NCBI GenBank assembly: GCA_030015575.1
Contig: CM057349.1
Location: forward strand, 260,271,077-260,335,076
Source of the DNA: Agapanthus africanus
Taxonomy: Eukaryota; Streptophyta; Magnoliopsida; Asparagales; Amaryllidaceae
Direction of reading: 5' to 3'
Length of the DNA stretch: 64,000 bases
Shown here: positions 20,163-32,208 of the stretch, one piece after another
Numbering within the stretch: position 1 is the first letter of the stretch
Layout of the letters: the number at the start of each line of letters is the position of its first letter
The notes under the pieces: model-generated
Database searches by the model: none
What the model was told of the DNA's origin: nothing
What the model saw: the letters and a program-made list of their open reading frames with translations, nothing else
Translations under genes and position numbers: made by a program

Positions 20163-21680
20163 ATGCGGTCCGAGATGGATTCCATGTACACCAACAAAGT
20201 ATGGACTTTGGAAGTTGCTCCTGAAGGGGTAAAACCCATTGGGAGCAAGTGGATCTTCAAGAAAAAACTTGGTGTAGATGGGAAAGTGGAGACTTTCAAA
20301 GCTAGACTTGTAGCAAAGGGTTTTCGTCAAAGACCAGGTGTGGACTATGACGAGACCTTTTCTCCAGTGGCTATGCTTAAATCCATCCGGATCATGCTTG
20401 CCATTGCTGCCTTTCATGACTACGAAATCTGGCAAATGGATGTTAAGACCGCCTTTCTAAATGGTGATTTAGAAGAGTGCGTGTACATGACTCAGCCAGA
20501 GGGCTTCGTAGACAGTGGGAGCAGCGGGAAGGTGTGCAAGCTGCTTAAATCCATTTATGGATTAAAGCAAGCATCGCGGAGTTGGAACATCTGCTTTGAC
20601 GTCGTTATCAAAGAGTTTGATTTCGTCAAAAATCCAGATGAACCTTGTATTTACAAGAAGGTGGCAGAGAGTAAGGTTGTCTTCCTCGTATTGTACGTAG
20701 ACGACATACTCTTGATAGGAAATGATATTCCTATGCTGCAATCGGTCAAGCTCTTCTTATCACAAAGATTCTCAATGAAAGATCTTGGTGATGCCTCCTG
20801 CATATTGGGAATTAGGATCTATAGAGATAGATCCAAACGGATTTTGGGATTGTCCCAATCCAGGTACATTGACACCATACTAAAGAGGTTTAGTATGGAA
20901 GAGTCCAAGCGTGGGAACTTGCCCACGATCTCTGGAGTCACTCTCTCCAAAGAGATGTCTCCCAAGACTAATTTGGAGAGAGCTCGCATGCAAGGGATAC
21001 CCTATGCTTCGGCAGTAGGCTCTATCATGTATGCGATGCTATGTACCAGACCCGATGTAGCATACTCACTAAGTGTAGTGAGTAGGTATCAAGCTGATCC
21101 TGGAGAGAGTCACTGGACAGCTGTGAAGAGCATTCTCAAGTACTTGCGAAGGACTAGAGATATGTTCTTGGTGTATGGTAACGGAGAACTCCAAGTGGAG
21201 TCCTTTACCGATTCCAGCTTCCAGAGTGATAAGGACGACTCAAAGTCGCAGTCGGGCTTTGTCTTTACCCTTTACGGAGGGGCGGTTAGCTGGAAGAGTT
21301 CCAAGCAGGAAACCGTGGCAGACTCGACGATGGAGGCTGAATACATCGCTACCAACGATGCTGCCAAAGAGGCTGTCTGGATCAAGAAGTTCATTACTGA
21401 ACTTGGAGTGGTTCCATCCATTGAGCATCCAATACCTTTGTATTGCGATAACAATGGAGCGGTGGCTTTGGCCAAGGAACCCAGGTCCCATCAGCGATCC
21501 AGGCATATTCTGAGGCAGTATCACCTGATCCGGGAGATAGTTGATCGCCGGGAGATCGAGGTCAGGAGAGTTGACACGAAGAACAACACGGCGGATCCAC
21601 TCACGAAGGCCATTCCCCAGATACAGTTTGAGAGACTCTTCGGGATGCTCGGTATGAGATACTACAGCAGCTGGCCCTAG
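20163..21680 (+). CDS. COP1 pol, part 2: reverse transcriptase and RNase H
   Basis: This frame of 505 codons is in phase with part 1 and is separated from it only by the UGA and three codons. RT begins with VWTLE and IGSKWIFKKK (residues about 12-37). QMDVKTAFLNGDLEE carries the first catalytic Asp and LYVDDILLIG the YVDD box (about residues 180-185). RNase H follows from SQSGFVF, with VADSTMEAEYIA and LYCDNNGAVALA containing the acidic residues. The C-terminus, ending GMRYYSSWP, is intact, and the UAG at 21678-21680 lies 15 bases before the 3' LTR. It copies element RNA into DNA in the particle. Whether the ATG at 20163 is ever used is unknown; I treat it as the second half of one interrupted gene. 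Confidence 0.88.
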   Translation: MRSEMDSMYTNKVWTLEVAPEGVKPIGSKWIFKKKLGVDGKVETFKARLVAKGFRQRPGVDYDETFSPVAMLKSIRIMLAIAAFHDYEIWQMDVKTAFLNGDLEECVYMTQPEGFVDSGSSGKVCKLLKSIYGLKQASRSWNICFDVVIKEFDFVKNPDEPCIYKKVAESKVVFLVLYVDDILLIGNDIPMLQSVKLFLSQRFSMKDLGDASCILGIRIYRDRSKRILGLSQSRYIDTILKRFSMEESKRGNLPTISGVTLSKEMSPKTNLERARMQGIPYASAVGSIMYAMLCTRPDVAYSLSVVSRYQADPGESHWTAVKSILKYLRRTRDMFLVYGNGELQVESFTDSSFQSDKDDSKSQSGFVFTLYGGAVSWKSSKQETVADSTMEAEYIATNDAAKEAVWIKKFITELGVVPSIEHPIPLYCDNNGAVALAKEPRSHQRSRHILRQYHLIREIVDRREIEVRRVDTKNNTADPLTKAIPQIQFERLFGMLGMRYYSSWP

Positions 21681-21681
21681 T

Positions 21682-21694
21682 GCAAGTGGGAGAT
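21682..21694 (+). other. COP1 polypurine tract
   Basis: GCAAGTGGGAGAT directly precedes the 3' LTR, the usual copia form of the plus-strand primer site. Confidence 0.85.
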
Positions 21695-23905
21695 TGTTAG
21701 TTGTATGTATGCCCTAGAGGCCAGTATTGTACAGATTATGTATATTATATTGGATGCTTGGACATATATAGAGATGACTTTCTTGCTCGACATGATAGTA
21801 TGCTATCTGGTTGCTCTTTATCTTAACATGTACACTAGTCTCTTTATACTGTCTTATAGTTACATGTTGGTAAAGCCCTTAGGATTTGTACTTGACTACC
21901 TGGACTATGATGCAGATCATACTAGTGGGGACATGGTAGTCCATAAGTACATCCTTCAAGGTCCCTAGTCGTGGGTGTATCGAGACGGGGCATCGATATA
22001 CCAGAGTAGACTAGCGTATACGCTTCTCGACCCATGTGATGGGCGATGGATGATCCCATATCCATTGGTGTTTGACATCAGAGATGGTATACGGGTGCTC
22101 AGTGGAGACTGGGTACACTGGACGGACTCGCCGAGAACTCCCAGATGGTATTATACCTCACGTCAGATGGCAGTTCTCAGGTGACACTTGTACAGGTTAG
22201 TCTGTAGACCCGAGATCGTCATAGAGTCTTGTGTGATTCCCACTATGCTTTGATCTCCACCTTACCACGTCCATGAGGGCGTGCAAAACGGTGGTCTTTG
22301 GGCACAGTCCCGAGTCACATGGAGGCAATGAGCGATAGGAGGGGTTTCGTCTCTCCCGGTATTGGGGGTTGATGTTGCGCAGTGCTCGATTGGCCGTAAC
22401 AGGGAAGTCCCTGGCAAGGGCTGATCAGAGTTTTGCTGGTAAGTGTTACCAGTAGTTTCTCGACCCGTTACGAGCCTCACATCAGCACGACTTATCGGGT
22501 TATTGGGGTCTGACGTTTACCACCCCTAGACTTGATATGCGACATATCAGACGAAGAGACCGGACTGTATGGTAAGTGTTACTGGTCGGATTCGCAGGAG
22601 TGTGAGCGGGCTAGCTCGTCGATCTTCTGATCGCTCAATACCCGGGTGGCCGTTACGTTTAGCAGACCGCTTGCGGCTTGTGGGTGCTTGATATGATCAT
22701 CATCTGCTACCGGCGTATTGACGAGTCTTTAGAGTCCTACACAGAGGTTTCCTGGCTCAAGCGAAACGAAATAGGAGCGCATATGAGATATGTGCAGGAC
22801 CGAGAATAATGCGTGTATGTGATACCGCATTACATTCTCGCGATATATGTTTCGAATGGTTATATTCGATATGACCTAGTTATCGAATCATTGATTCGAT
22901 AAATCGATGCATTGAATACTAGTCGGTTATGTGCGACATGACCGGATCATTGAATCAAATGTTGATTTAATGATTTAATGTATAATTATATATTTGATAT
23001 ATTACTTTGCATTAACTAGTATTGGTTCACTTTAAACGGATTTTTCTCACTTGATGCACATTGTATATGTGATATGCTTTCGTGCACTTTTTTGTATCAT
23101 GTTTGATGATACTTGATCATTAAGTTAAGTGTATAGAATTAATCCATGGTTAATTTGATAATTAGGGTTTTGCATATTCATTTATTTATTTATTTGTTTA
23201 TTTATTTATTTGAAATGGATTATGATGAGAATGGTGGCTCTTTTTGTTTTAAGTTGAAGCTTCATGAAGCTTTGACTTTTGTAACCATCCTTATCTTCAT
23301 GCTTAACCCTAACCCTCTAAAGTGACCATGGTTTATTCTCTACACTTAACCCTAGTTTAGTTATGATAAGTATTTGATTTTCTATTTTCTTTTCATCATA
23401 ACTTATCATAACTAGCTCATTTTCTTCTTCTTCTTCAAGCTTGCTACAACAATGGCAACTTGAGATCTAGTGAGATAAATCCAATTCTAAAGTGAACCCA
23501 CCTCCTATTTCTTCACCCTCTAGCTCTTGCCAAGTTGTTTTGGGTGTTTACTTCACAAGTTTCACAAGTTTGTGAAGTCGGAGCTTGAGTTTGTGCAACC
23601 TCGACGTAGATCGTCTTTGACACAAAGCCGACGACCTATTCCGCTTGTTTTCCCGATGAAGCCGATGATCGAGTCGAGGATTCATGATGGACAGCGAGGA
23701 CATGACCACGTGGAGCTAAGGAGGCGGAAATCCGGATCTACAAAGGTTGTAGCATCTCAACTTTAGTTAAATAGTTAACTAGTTTTCCGTTTCGCCTAAA
23801 CATCTAGTTTAAGATCCGTAGTCTAGGGTTTCTCGGCACCAAAAATTTTAAATTGGCATGTTCGATGCCTTGTGAGACCACTATAGGGTGCCTAGGAACC
23901 TTTCA
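21695..23905 (+). mobile_element. COP1 3' LTR
   Basis: It has the same length (2211 bp) as the 5' LTR and starts TGTTAGTTG. Differences that I found include T/A at the fifth line of the LTR, CTCGCCAGGG against CTGGCAAGGG, and A/G within GTGTATATGA. It is followed by the second copy of the TSD. Confidence 0.92.
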
Positions 23906-25039
23906 ATCATATCACGAGAAAACGGGTTTTCAAATAGTGCATCATTTCTTAAATAACCCCACGGTCCTCAAAACCAGAAATCACATGAAATCCAACATCA
24001 ATGAGTAAATCAAATGCGATGTGCTGTGTACATCAAGCCATAATATAGGAAAAAGGGAGGAACCGCTTTTTAAAATAGTTTCAGTTTTTCAAAGTCCTCA
24101 TGCGGCTCCCAATGTCTATGAAAATCATATCGAATCATATGTGAAAGGAACTACAGTATAATGATCATGGAAATTCTACAGTGAGTGTGTCATGGCAATT
24201 ACTAACGGTGTGTGTGTAACATGCCGATTAGTGCTCGTGCAACATGAACCGTTAGTAATAGTGCGGTGTTCTATCAATTCTAAGTTTATATACATATAGC
24301 AGGGGATGCAGTATGCAACAACAGTATCCATGAACAGTCAATGTAGGTAAATGCAATATGTAGCTATAAGGTCCTATCAGCCCTGACGCATAACGCCATG
24401 CGGGCGATATCCCCGTAGATGTTAAATCTACTCACCGAAGTCTCGCGCTAAGTGTAGCCGAAGACTTGCTTCCCCTTCTTCGCAGCGTCCATCCCACTCG
24501 CCTGCGAACCTAGAATTTACACAATATATCACACATAAGCTCAAATCTACAAAAACACGATATCGACGTCAAACTAGAAACCCGCGTCGCAAGCCAAGCG
24601 CGCGTGTGCGCGATACGCTAAAACGTGTGATTACGCGCCTGAAGCTACCCCGACGCATCGCGATACGCAGAAACCCCAAACCCACACACGTATCACGTGT
24701 GTCGCGAAGATTTAAAATACGAGAAACAGGTATTTAGCTCGAGATTTTTATACAGCAAGAATTAAATAAATTTTGCATCAAACAGAAATCTGGTGGTATT
24801 TTAGTGAAATTGGGCTAAGCTAGGTTAACATGGCCTTAACAACACTTAATTAACTTAGTCTAACCAATATTAACCTCACATAACCAAAGTTCACACTACT
24901 CACCACATTTAGCACTAAAACGCACAATTAATCACTAATCGAAGCTATAACACACCAACTAAGCAAACTAGGATGTAGGGTTAAGAAGTATACCCCACTC
25001 TCGACCCTAGGGAGCAGGAGGAAGGACAAAGAGTAGAGG

Positions 25040-25480
25040 GAAGGAGCTGCTGTGCTGCGCTGCTGCTGTGCCGCGTTGCTGCTGCTGTGCCGTGCTGCTG
25101 CTGCTGTGCCGCGCTGCTGCTGTGTGCTTGCTGCTGCTGTGCTGTGCTGCTGCTGCTGTGCTGTGCTGCTGCTGTGCTGTGTTGTTGCTGCTGTGCTGTG
25201 CTGTGCTGCTGCTACTGTGCTGTGCTGCTGTGCTGTGATGCTGCTGTGCTGTGCTGCTGCTGTGCTGTGCTGCTGCTGCTGCTGTGCTGTGCTTCTGCTG
25301 TGCTACTGCTGTGTTGTGCTGCTGCTGTGCTGTGCTGCTGCTGCTGTGCTGCTGCTGCTGGGTTTGCTGCTGCTACTTGGAGATGCTGCTGCTTGGGCTG
25401 CTGCTGCTGCTGCTGCTTGCTGCTGCTGCTGCTTGGAGCTGCTGTGGCTGCTGCTTCTGCAGTTGCTGCTGCTGGTGTGT
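25040..25480. repeat. Long CTG/CAG-rich compound trinucleotide tract in LTR C
   Basis: About 440 bases consist almost entirely of GCTGCTGTGCTG variants, producing long but meaningless Leu/Cys/Ala frames in all plus-strand phases. It sits at the same place in the LTR as the looser triplet tracts of element A, close before a GAGAGAGAG stretch. It is slippage-prone and probably variable in length. Confidence 0.9.
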
Positions 25481-25915
25481 GTGAGGGAGTGTGAGAGTGA
25501 GAGAGAGAAGTGAGAAAGAGTTAGCACAACACAAGAAATGAGAGAACAAAGGTCAACACCCTCTCTCTCCCATTCAATGCAAGCATGGGCTCATGCCATG
25601 ATGCCCATCATGCACACTCTCTCTCTCTCACCAAGTTAAACCCAAAGAAATAATTCATTTTCCATAAAAAAAATACCCTTAATTAAAATCAATTTAACCT
25701 AATAAGAAAGGGTTAGTCTACCATGGTTGCTAAACATGGTTTAACCCTAATTTAACCCTAGTTTACATGCACAAGTGTGTGCAAGTCTAGGAAAATTCTA
25801 AAAAAATATTTATAATTCTTGACAAAATATTTGAAAACTAATTTGGTAAACTTTTTACTAAAAAAATCATTTATTAACATATAATTATCCTCTAAACACA
25901 TTCTAAAGTGTTACA

Positions 25916-27697
25916 AACAAGGAATATAATGAAAGCATCCCAAATGGGAGCAAAACACGCCCAACGGCGGAAACAACACCATAAGTATAAATAACAAGTA
26001 TACGACGCCCAATGGCGAAGATCCACAATAAGAAATAAAGTAAAGCAAGACATCAACCCCAAAAGCGAACATAAAAACCCATCGCTCAAGTCTCGCAACT
26101 ACAAGTCTTCTAAGTCTGCAACATATACAATTACTAGTTTCTGATTTTATGGAGTGACTAGATACAATATGAATAACAAATACGAGAGGGGCATGATCCA
26201 ACATGTACCACCTACCAAAACAAATCACCCGAAAGCAAGCTGTGTGCCAGCGATGTCGCTACTGCTCCAAGCGGACAACCTACAAAAACTGTGGCACAAC
26301 GGGGGTGAGTTTCCAACTCGTGAGTAGAAAACATCAACAGGTAGAAATCGAAATAAACAACGATTCCTAGGTCAACTATATCATAAAGGTAATACTATGA
26401 TATCTAGGGTGACCATATCTGTATATGTGCCAACACAATATAAATGCCTAATAGCAAGTGTATATCACCCAACAATGAATTAATGCATGTATGCAGGTGG
26501 ATCTCGTCCAACAATAAAATCAATGCATGTATGCAGTGGATCTCGTCCACGTGTCAACCACTGCCACAACAACTCCTGCATGTAAATATCATAAAAGCAA
26601 ATGCAGGTAAATATGATGATATCAAATAATGTGTGTCCATCAATGCCACATCACAATCATGGAAACCTAGGTGTCTATCACCGACACCCGAAACATCATG
26701 AATACCCGTGTCTAGCATCGACACGTAAATCCTCATAACTCAGGCGTTGTCACCACGACTGGCCCTGACTTCATGTCCGTACATCACTCCGGTCGGTATC
26801 CCCACGATAACCGTCGAGTCCAAATACTATCACTGGTAGGTACTTGCCCGCCTTCCAGGCTCATCGCTTATCATCTGCGATCATCTTGCCGAGGGGAACC
26901 GTACCGGGCTCCACCATGTACCCGCACACGGCCCACTACACTCCTCACATCGGGTATATATCACAAATCTCAAAACCGAGAAATCTCATGGTGGACGCAT
27001 CAAAATATCATATCAAGAGAAACCGGGTTTTCAAACAATACATAGTTTCTTGAAAATACCTCCACGGTTCTCAAATCCATAAATCACATGAAATCCATAT
27101 CTTAATGCGTAAAATCTATATAAAACTGATATATGCAACATAAAACATCAATATGAGCATATAAAGGGAAAACCGCTCTTTTAAATGAATCCAGCTTTAA
27201 AAATATATCTTGCGGTTCCCAAATCCTCCGAAAACACGTGCAGCATCATATGAAGTGTATATGTAACTGTAGTAAGGTATAAGTATCTACATGTAATCAA
27301 GTATGTATGATGCATTTCATAAGTGCAATGGCGCAATAGTCAACGTCTCAATATCCCATGTCAATGCAATACCACCTAGGGGTATATGCAACTGTAGCGA
27401 GATATGTGGGTGTACCTATCAGTATGTATGCATGATGTACATGTAGCTGTAGCAAAGTATGTGGGTGTACATGTCAATATATCATGCAACCTAGTATAGT
27501 GATATGAACACGGCAGTATATCATAGCATGATATAGCAATTCTACTTTGTAAGTGACAAAGCAATTATCGATGAAGAAGTGTGTGCGCCGACAATCTGTG
27601 TAAGTGTAACATACGCATCATCGATAATGGTTTAGTGTACTAGCACAGGTACAAGAAATGCAAATGAGAATAGCATAATGCATATAATGAATCAAAT
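25916..27697 (-). mobile_element. Element D, LTR (left part)
   Basis: The sequence begins abruptly inside the LTR, where element C is inserted. It carries the family landmarks CACGCCCAACGGCGGAAAC and GTGAGTTTCCAACTCGTGA, found also in LTRs C and E. At 26995-27030 it reads through the site that COP1 occupies in LTR C. At 27697 it is interrupted by element E and resumes at 38937. No gene is seen. Confidence 0.78.
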
Positions 27698-30600
27698 TGT
27701 CACGACCCAAGTTTGGCCCGTAACCGGCACTTAAACTACGTAACGTCAACGGGCGTACACAACTCAAGTAAGCCGAAAACCCAGAAATGTAAACCACCTA
27801 AAACTGGATCAACGGAGAAAACATAGTTTAAAAAATTTTGAAAATCACAAGTAAAATCTCTAACTCTAGTTTTCTTTCTTGAAAATTTCGGCAGCACCTC
27901 CTTTGTAAAAACTAGCCCCGAAAACGGGTACAACACAGATAATATATAAAGCATCCTAATTGGGAGCAAAATCATGCCCAACGGCGGAGACAATCACCAC
28001 AACAAGTATACGATGCCGAAGCGAAGAAATATCAAGGAAACTGCATAAAGAGGTAAAACTTTCCAACATAACCGGCTCCCACGAGCACGGCATCCAAAGT
28101 CACCCAAAATATACAACACAGAGTCCTCACAAGTCGTCTCTAAGACATATACAAACAGTGGTAGATGGAGAATACTAGATCCAACAAAAAGATATACAAT
28201 GTACAAATAGATAACCGCAAAACCACCTAAAAGTAAAGGCCTCACTGCCTAAAGTAGCGGTATCCGCAAAAGTAGAGATGATAAGACGCCCTGCCGCGAT
28301 TACTCTGAGGGTAAGTCCTGCAAACACTGTGGCACAACGGGGGTGAGTTTCCAACTCGTGAATAGTAAAAAACATCATACTGAAATCGCAAGTATGCACT
28401 AACAGCAATGATCAATAGCATGTAAGCTGGTAGCATGAGTATGACAATATGAATATGCAACTATCATGATCAAGGTACACCACCAGGGTACTATATCTAC
28501 ATGAATCAATGCATATCAACTGAATACTGAGTGCGGGATAGTAAATAATCTCATGCACAAATCATAAGCTTGGAAAAACACGGTGTAACTCAACAACATC
28601 CCAAATCCCAAAATACTCAGATCGTCCCTCAAATCCTATACGTCTCATGGAACCCGAGTGTCGAACATCGACACTCTAAAATATCATGAAATCCAGTGCC
28701 TAACATCGACACATAAATACTCGTATCCATACGTTCCTCGAAACCCAAGTATCCCACTTCGACACTTGTGTTCCATGTATCGGTCTTTCTGATATCCATA
28801 CGTTCCTCGAAACCCAAGTATCTCATCTCGACACTTGTGTTCCATGTATCGGTCTGTCAAAATCCATATATCTCTCGGAATATAAGTGCCTAACATCGAC
28901 ACTTGAAATTCCCATATCGCATGAAAACATATCTCAAATGCGTAAATCCATATGAAATAGCATATGCAACATAAAACATCAATATGAGCATATCACGGGA
29001 AATGTCCGCTATTAATGCATCCAGTCATTTAATATATCTCGCGATTCCCAAAATCCAAATCCAAAACATATATATATACAGCATCCCATTCCACCGATAT
29101 ATATGTTATAAAACTGATCATGTAACAATAGCAAAGTATATATGCGAGCATGTAAATATGGTATGGCATATGTATAGGCATGTAGGTACACAGGTTTGCT
29201 ATATGTCATATGCGCTATCGCACAAGTATAACTGTTTCAATGTAGCTAACTAATAGCATGGTATATCAATGAGCATTTGTGTTGTGCGTATCATGGAAAT
29301 TACCGACAGTGTGTGTATAGCATATCATTGGTGCTCGTGCAACATGGACTGTCAATAATAGGGCAGTGTACAATATATACAGTATCAGGCACAACAAGTA
29401 ACTATATGCAATGTGAATTATGCAATATCTCTATATAAGCACAAAAACATACGGCTAATATCATATCATACCTAGCCCCGACGCTTAGCGCCATACGGGC
29501 GATTTCCCCGTAGATATTAAATCTACTCACCAAAGGTCTCCCGCTATGAAAATCCGACCACCTGCTTCCCCTTGTTCGCAGCGTCCGAAGTCCCCGCTTG
29601 CGACGCTATAATTTCACAAACACAAGAAATAATGCGAACATCTCAGAATCGATCAATATAACGCAAAACTACGTATTCAAAAACGCACCAACACACTAAA
29701 CTAACTCGCGAGTATACGTCTAGTGGCTAACGTGCGCAACGATACCTCAAAACCTAACTGAGTACAGCAGCAGCACAAGCTCACAACTCGTGCCGCAATA
29801 CGTATCACGTGGACTCAAAACACTAGATTATAGGTACTCGATCCCAGATTTTGCATACTGAATTTACTAAAAAAGTAAACAGTACCAAACACCCCTAGCC
29901 AACAGCAGACAACAACCCACAGAAGACCAACCCCATCCCTCTCCTACCTAGCCAGCGTCGCCGGATCGTGCCTCAGGGGTCGCCGGCCACGGCCGGTGAG
30001 GTGGCCCCCGTGTCTCATGTGGTGTCTCAGGTTCACTAGTACATCTCTAAAATTTTGTTTTGACAAACACTAAAAACTCAAGGTCACAGCAGGTATAGAA
30101 GTTCTAAAAAGACTTTAAAAACCCGATATCGCACTAATCGATATAAAAAGCGTGCTACGCTACAACCAACGAGCAAAACAACATACAAACTCCTAATTAA
30201 CAGTGTAGGGGTTATACCAAACAATCTTGCTCACAAGATTCAAGATTTCCCTTTCTCCAAGTGATCCAAGAAGCAAGAACAAGGATTTTTGGTAAGTTTT
30301 TGTGATATGATTGGGATTTTGAGGATTTAGTGCTAGAATGATGCAAGAATGGAAAAGAAATGAGCAAGGGGCAGCAGAGGGAGAGGCGATCTCGGCCAAG
30401 GGAGTGAGGTGGGTGTTTGGTGACAGTTTCCTAGCAATTACCAACCTCAAATGCCATTAAATGCATTCAAACTCAAACATGCACACATGCATGCATCTAC
30501 AAACCTATTTCTTTTCTTTTCTTTTCTTATCTTTATTCCAAATTCACAATAAATATCTAGATATATGAGAAGCTTGGATTAACTCAACTTAAATTAAAGA

Positions 30601-30849
30601 AAATATCACGCAACAAAAATTTCCCAAAATGTGAATACCGCATTAAAATAACATTAAAATTGGGAAAAATTCTAAATGAACCAAAACGTCCCATATACCC
30701 CCAAAGCTTGCGCACTAGCTTTATTTTAGCTAAGTTAGGTGCTGGCAAGTCTATATGGTCGTTTGATCACAGTTGGGTAAAAACGGAAAAATACCGATAA
30801 TTTAACCCTAAAACGGCCAAATTCTCATAACGATTTCTAAAACGTTACA
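27698..30849 (-). mobile_element. Element E, 3' LTR
   Basis: TGTCACGACCC at the left and AACGTTACA at the right bound 3152 bp. It is joined directly to the PPT and to the end of the integrase frame, leaving almost no 3' untranslated internal sequence, unlike elements A, D and F. The hairpin GTAGAT...ATCTAC is at 29510-29526. Confidence 0.88.
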
Positions 30850-30880
30850 ATCCCCCTATAGAAATTCGGTCCCCGAATTA
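30850..30880 (-). other. Element E polypurine tract and hairpin
   Basis: The minus strand reads AGGGGGAT next to the LTR, preceded by the family hairpin based on AAATTCGG/CCGAATTT at 30862-30880 with the outermost pair lost. The integrase stop codon is only a few bases further in. Confidence 0.75.
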
Positions 30881-30883
30881 AAA

Positions 30884-31519
30884 TTAACTGCTAAGCGTAC
30901 CTTCAAAGAGATGAGGGAATTTCTTCCGCATCTCCCTCTCGGCCTCCCAAGTGATCTCCTCACTAGTAGGGCTACACCAAAAAACCTTTACAGACGGCAA
31001 GACCCTTGATCGAAGTCTCTTCACCTGCCGATCCAAAATAACTACCGGCTGCTCGGTGAATGAAAGATCGCGCTCAAGCTGAGCGGTTTCATGCTGAATC
31101 ACATGAGAAGGATCATGAAGATATCTACGAAGCATCGACACATGGAAAACGGGGTGAACATCCGGAAAACTAGGCGGGAGCGCCAAACGATAAGCAACAG
31201 AACCCTCTCGCTCAAGGATCTCGAAAGGACCTACAAATCTGGGACTGAGCTTCCCCTTCTTCCCAAATCGCATAACGCCCTTCATCGGAGAAATCTTCAG
31301 GAATACATGATCCCCCACTGCGAACTCAAGTCTGCGACGACGACGGTCGACATAAGACTTCTGCCTGCACTGGGCTGCTCTCATCCTGTCCTGAATCAGC
31401 TGGATCTTCTCCGTAGTCTCCTGAACTAGCCGGGGTCCCAAAACTAGACTCTCACTAAGCTCGGTCCAACAGACTGGCGATCGACACTTCCTAGCATATA
31501 AAGCCTCAAAAGGTGCCAT
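30884..31519 (-). pseudogene. Element E integrase C-terminus with chromodomain
   Basis: This 211-codon frame begins MAPFEALYARKCRSP, the usual continuation of gypsy integrase cores. It contains the DNA-binding segment around FAVGDHVFLK and KLSPRFVGPFEIL, and HPVFHVSMLRRY. It ends with a chromodomain-like stretch, about residues 155-205, including VKVFWC and TWEAEREMR. Such chromodomains direct chromoviral integration to heterochromatin. A frameshift near 31520 separates it from the integrase core. Confidence 0.85.
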
Positions 31520-32208
31520 CTGAAAGTCTCCTGAAAGCTGTTGTTGTAGGAGAACTCAATCAACGGCAAGTGACGATCCCAACTGCCACCAAAATCAAGC
31601 ACACATACACGGAGCATATCCTCCAGAGTCTGAATAGTCCGCTCCGACTGACCATCGGTCTGCGGATGAAAAGCAGTGCTAAAACTCAACCGGGTACCCA
31701 AAGCTTCCTGAAGCTTCTGCCAAAGACGGCTAGTAAACTGGGTGCCTCTGTCGGATACTATGCATGTGGGAACACCGTGCAAACGCACAATCTCATCTAT
31801 ATACAGCTGAGCGTACTGAGCATAACTGAAAGTGGTCTTCACTGGAAGGAAGTGAGCCGCTTTCATCAACCGGTCTACAATAACCCAAATGGAGTCATAC
31901 CCTCGACTGGTCCTGGGTAGACCCACAATGAAGTCCATGGAAATCTGCTCCCATTTCCACTCTGGAATGGGTAAAGGCTGCAACTCTCCAGCCGGTCACT
32001 GATGCTCAGCCTTGACTTGCTAACAAGTCAGGCACCTCGAAATGAAGTCCGAAATATCGCGTTTCATCCCTTCCCACCAATAAAAGTCTCTCAAATCACG
32101 GTACATCTTGGTGGAACCTGGATGAACGCTAAAGGCCGACTGATGTGCCTGCTCTAGGATCTCGCGTCTCAACCCATCAGCATCTGGTACACACAAGGGA
32201 GCCCCGCA
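31444..32208 (-). pseudogene. Element E integrase zinc-binding region and catalytic core
   Basis: From 32208 downward come an HHCC region (AHQSAFSVHPGSTKMYRDL, then CLTC) and the core, with SMDFIVGLPR, IVSDRGTQF and DGQSERTIQ holding the D, D, E residues. Two in-frame stops interrupt it, UAG at 32020-32022 and UGA at 31996-31998, so only 31444-31983 (179 codons) is open. The last codons of that frame are out of phase, running past the shift near 31520. The stops lie where relatives have CAG and CGA codons, consistent with C-to-T decay. Confidence 0.85.

Larger units (their letters stand above)
13363..23905 (+). mobile_element. COP1: complete Angela/BARE-like Ty1/copia element, 10,543 bp
   Basis: Two LTRs of identical length (2211 bp) flank an initiator-Met PBS, a long leader, pol and a polypurine tract. 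A perfect 5-bp TSD, ATCAT, lies at 13358-13362 and 23906-23910. The domain order protease, integrase, RT, RNase H is copia type. Integrase and RT sequences plus the LTR start TGTTAG with TATGCCCTAGAGGC place it near the Angela clade. I found about 15 differences between the LTRs by eye (about 99.3% identity), so it is a recent insertion. It lacks recognisable gag and has one in-frame stop in pol, so it would not move without help. Confidence 0.93.
11190..25915 (-). mobile_element. Element C, 5' LTR interrupted by two insertions
   Basis: The LTR starts TGTCATGACCC and ends AAAGTGTTACA. Removing the solo Athila-type LTR (11929-12718 as displayed) and COP1 (13363-23905) with their TSDs leaves about 3.4 kb, with one assembly gap. 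At 25915 it stops in the middle of the LTR of element D, so C was inserted there; its other end is outside the window. Sequence on either side of COP1 is continuous in LTR D at 26995-27030. The uninterrupted pieces (11190-11928, 12719-13362, 23906-25039 and 25481-25915) contain no gene that I can support. Confidence 0.8.

Noticed and set aside
18375-21680. Endogenous pararetrovirus as source of the polymerase
   Set aside because: Domain order with integrase before RT, flanking LTRs, PBS, PPT and TSD show a Ty1/copia element.
25052-25513. Open frame of 153 codons rich in Leu, Cys and Ala
   Set aside because: It is a translation of the CTG/GTG triplet tract; the other frames are also open for long stretches and show equally biased composition.
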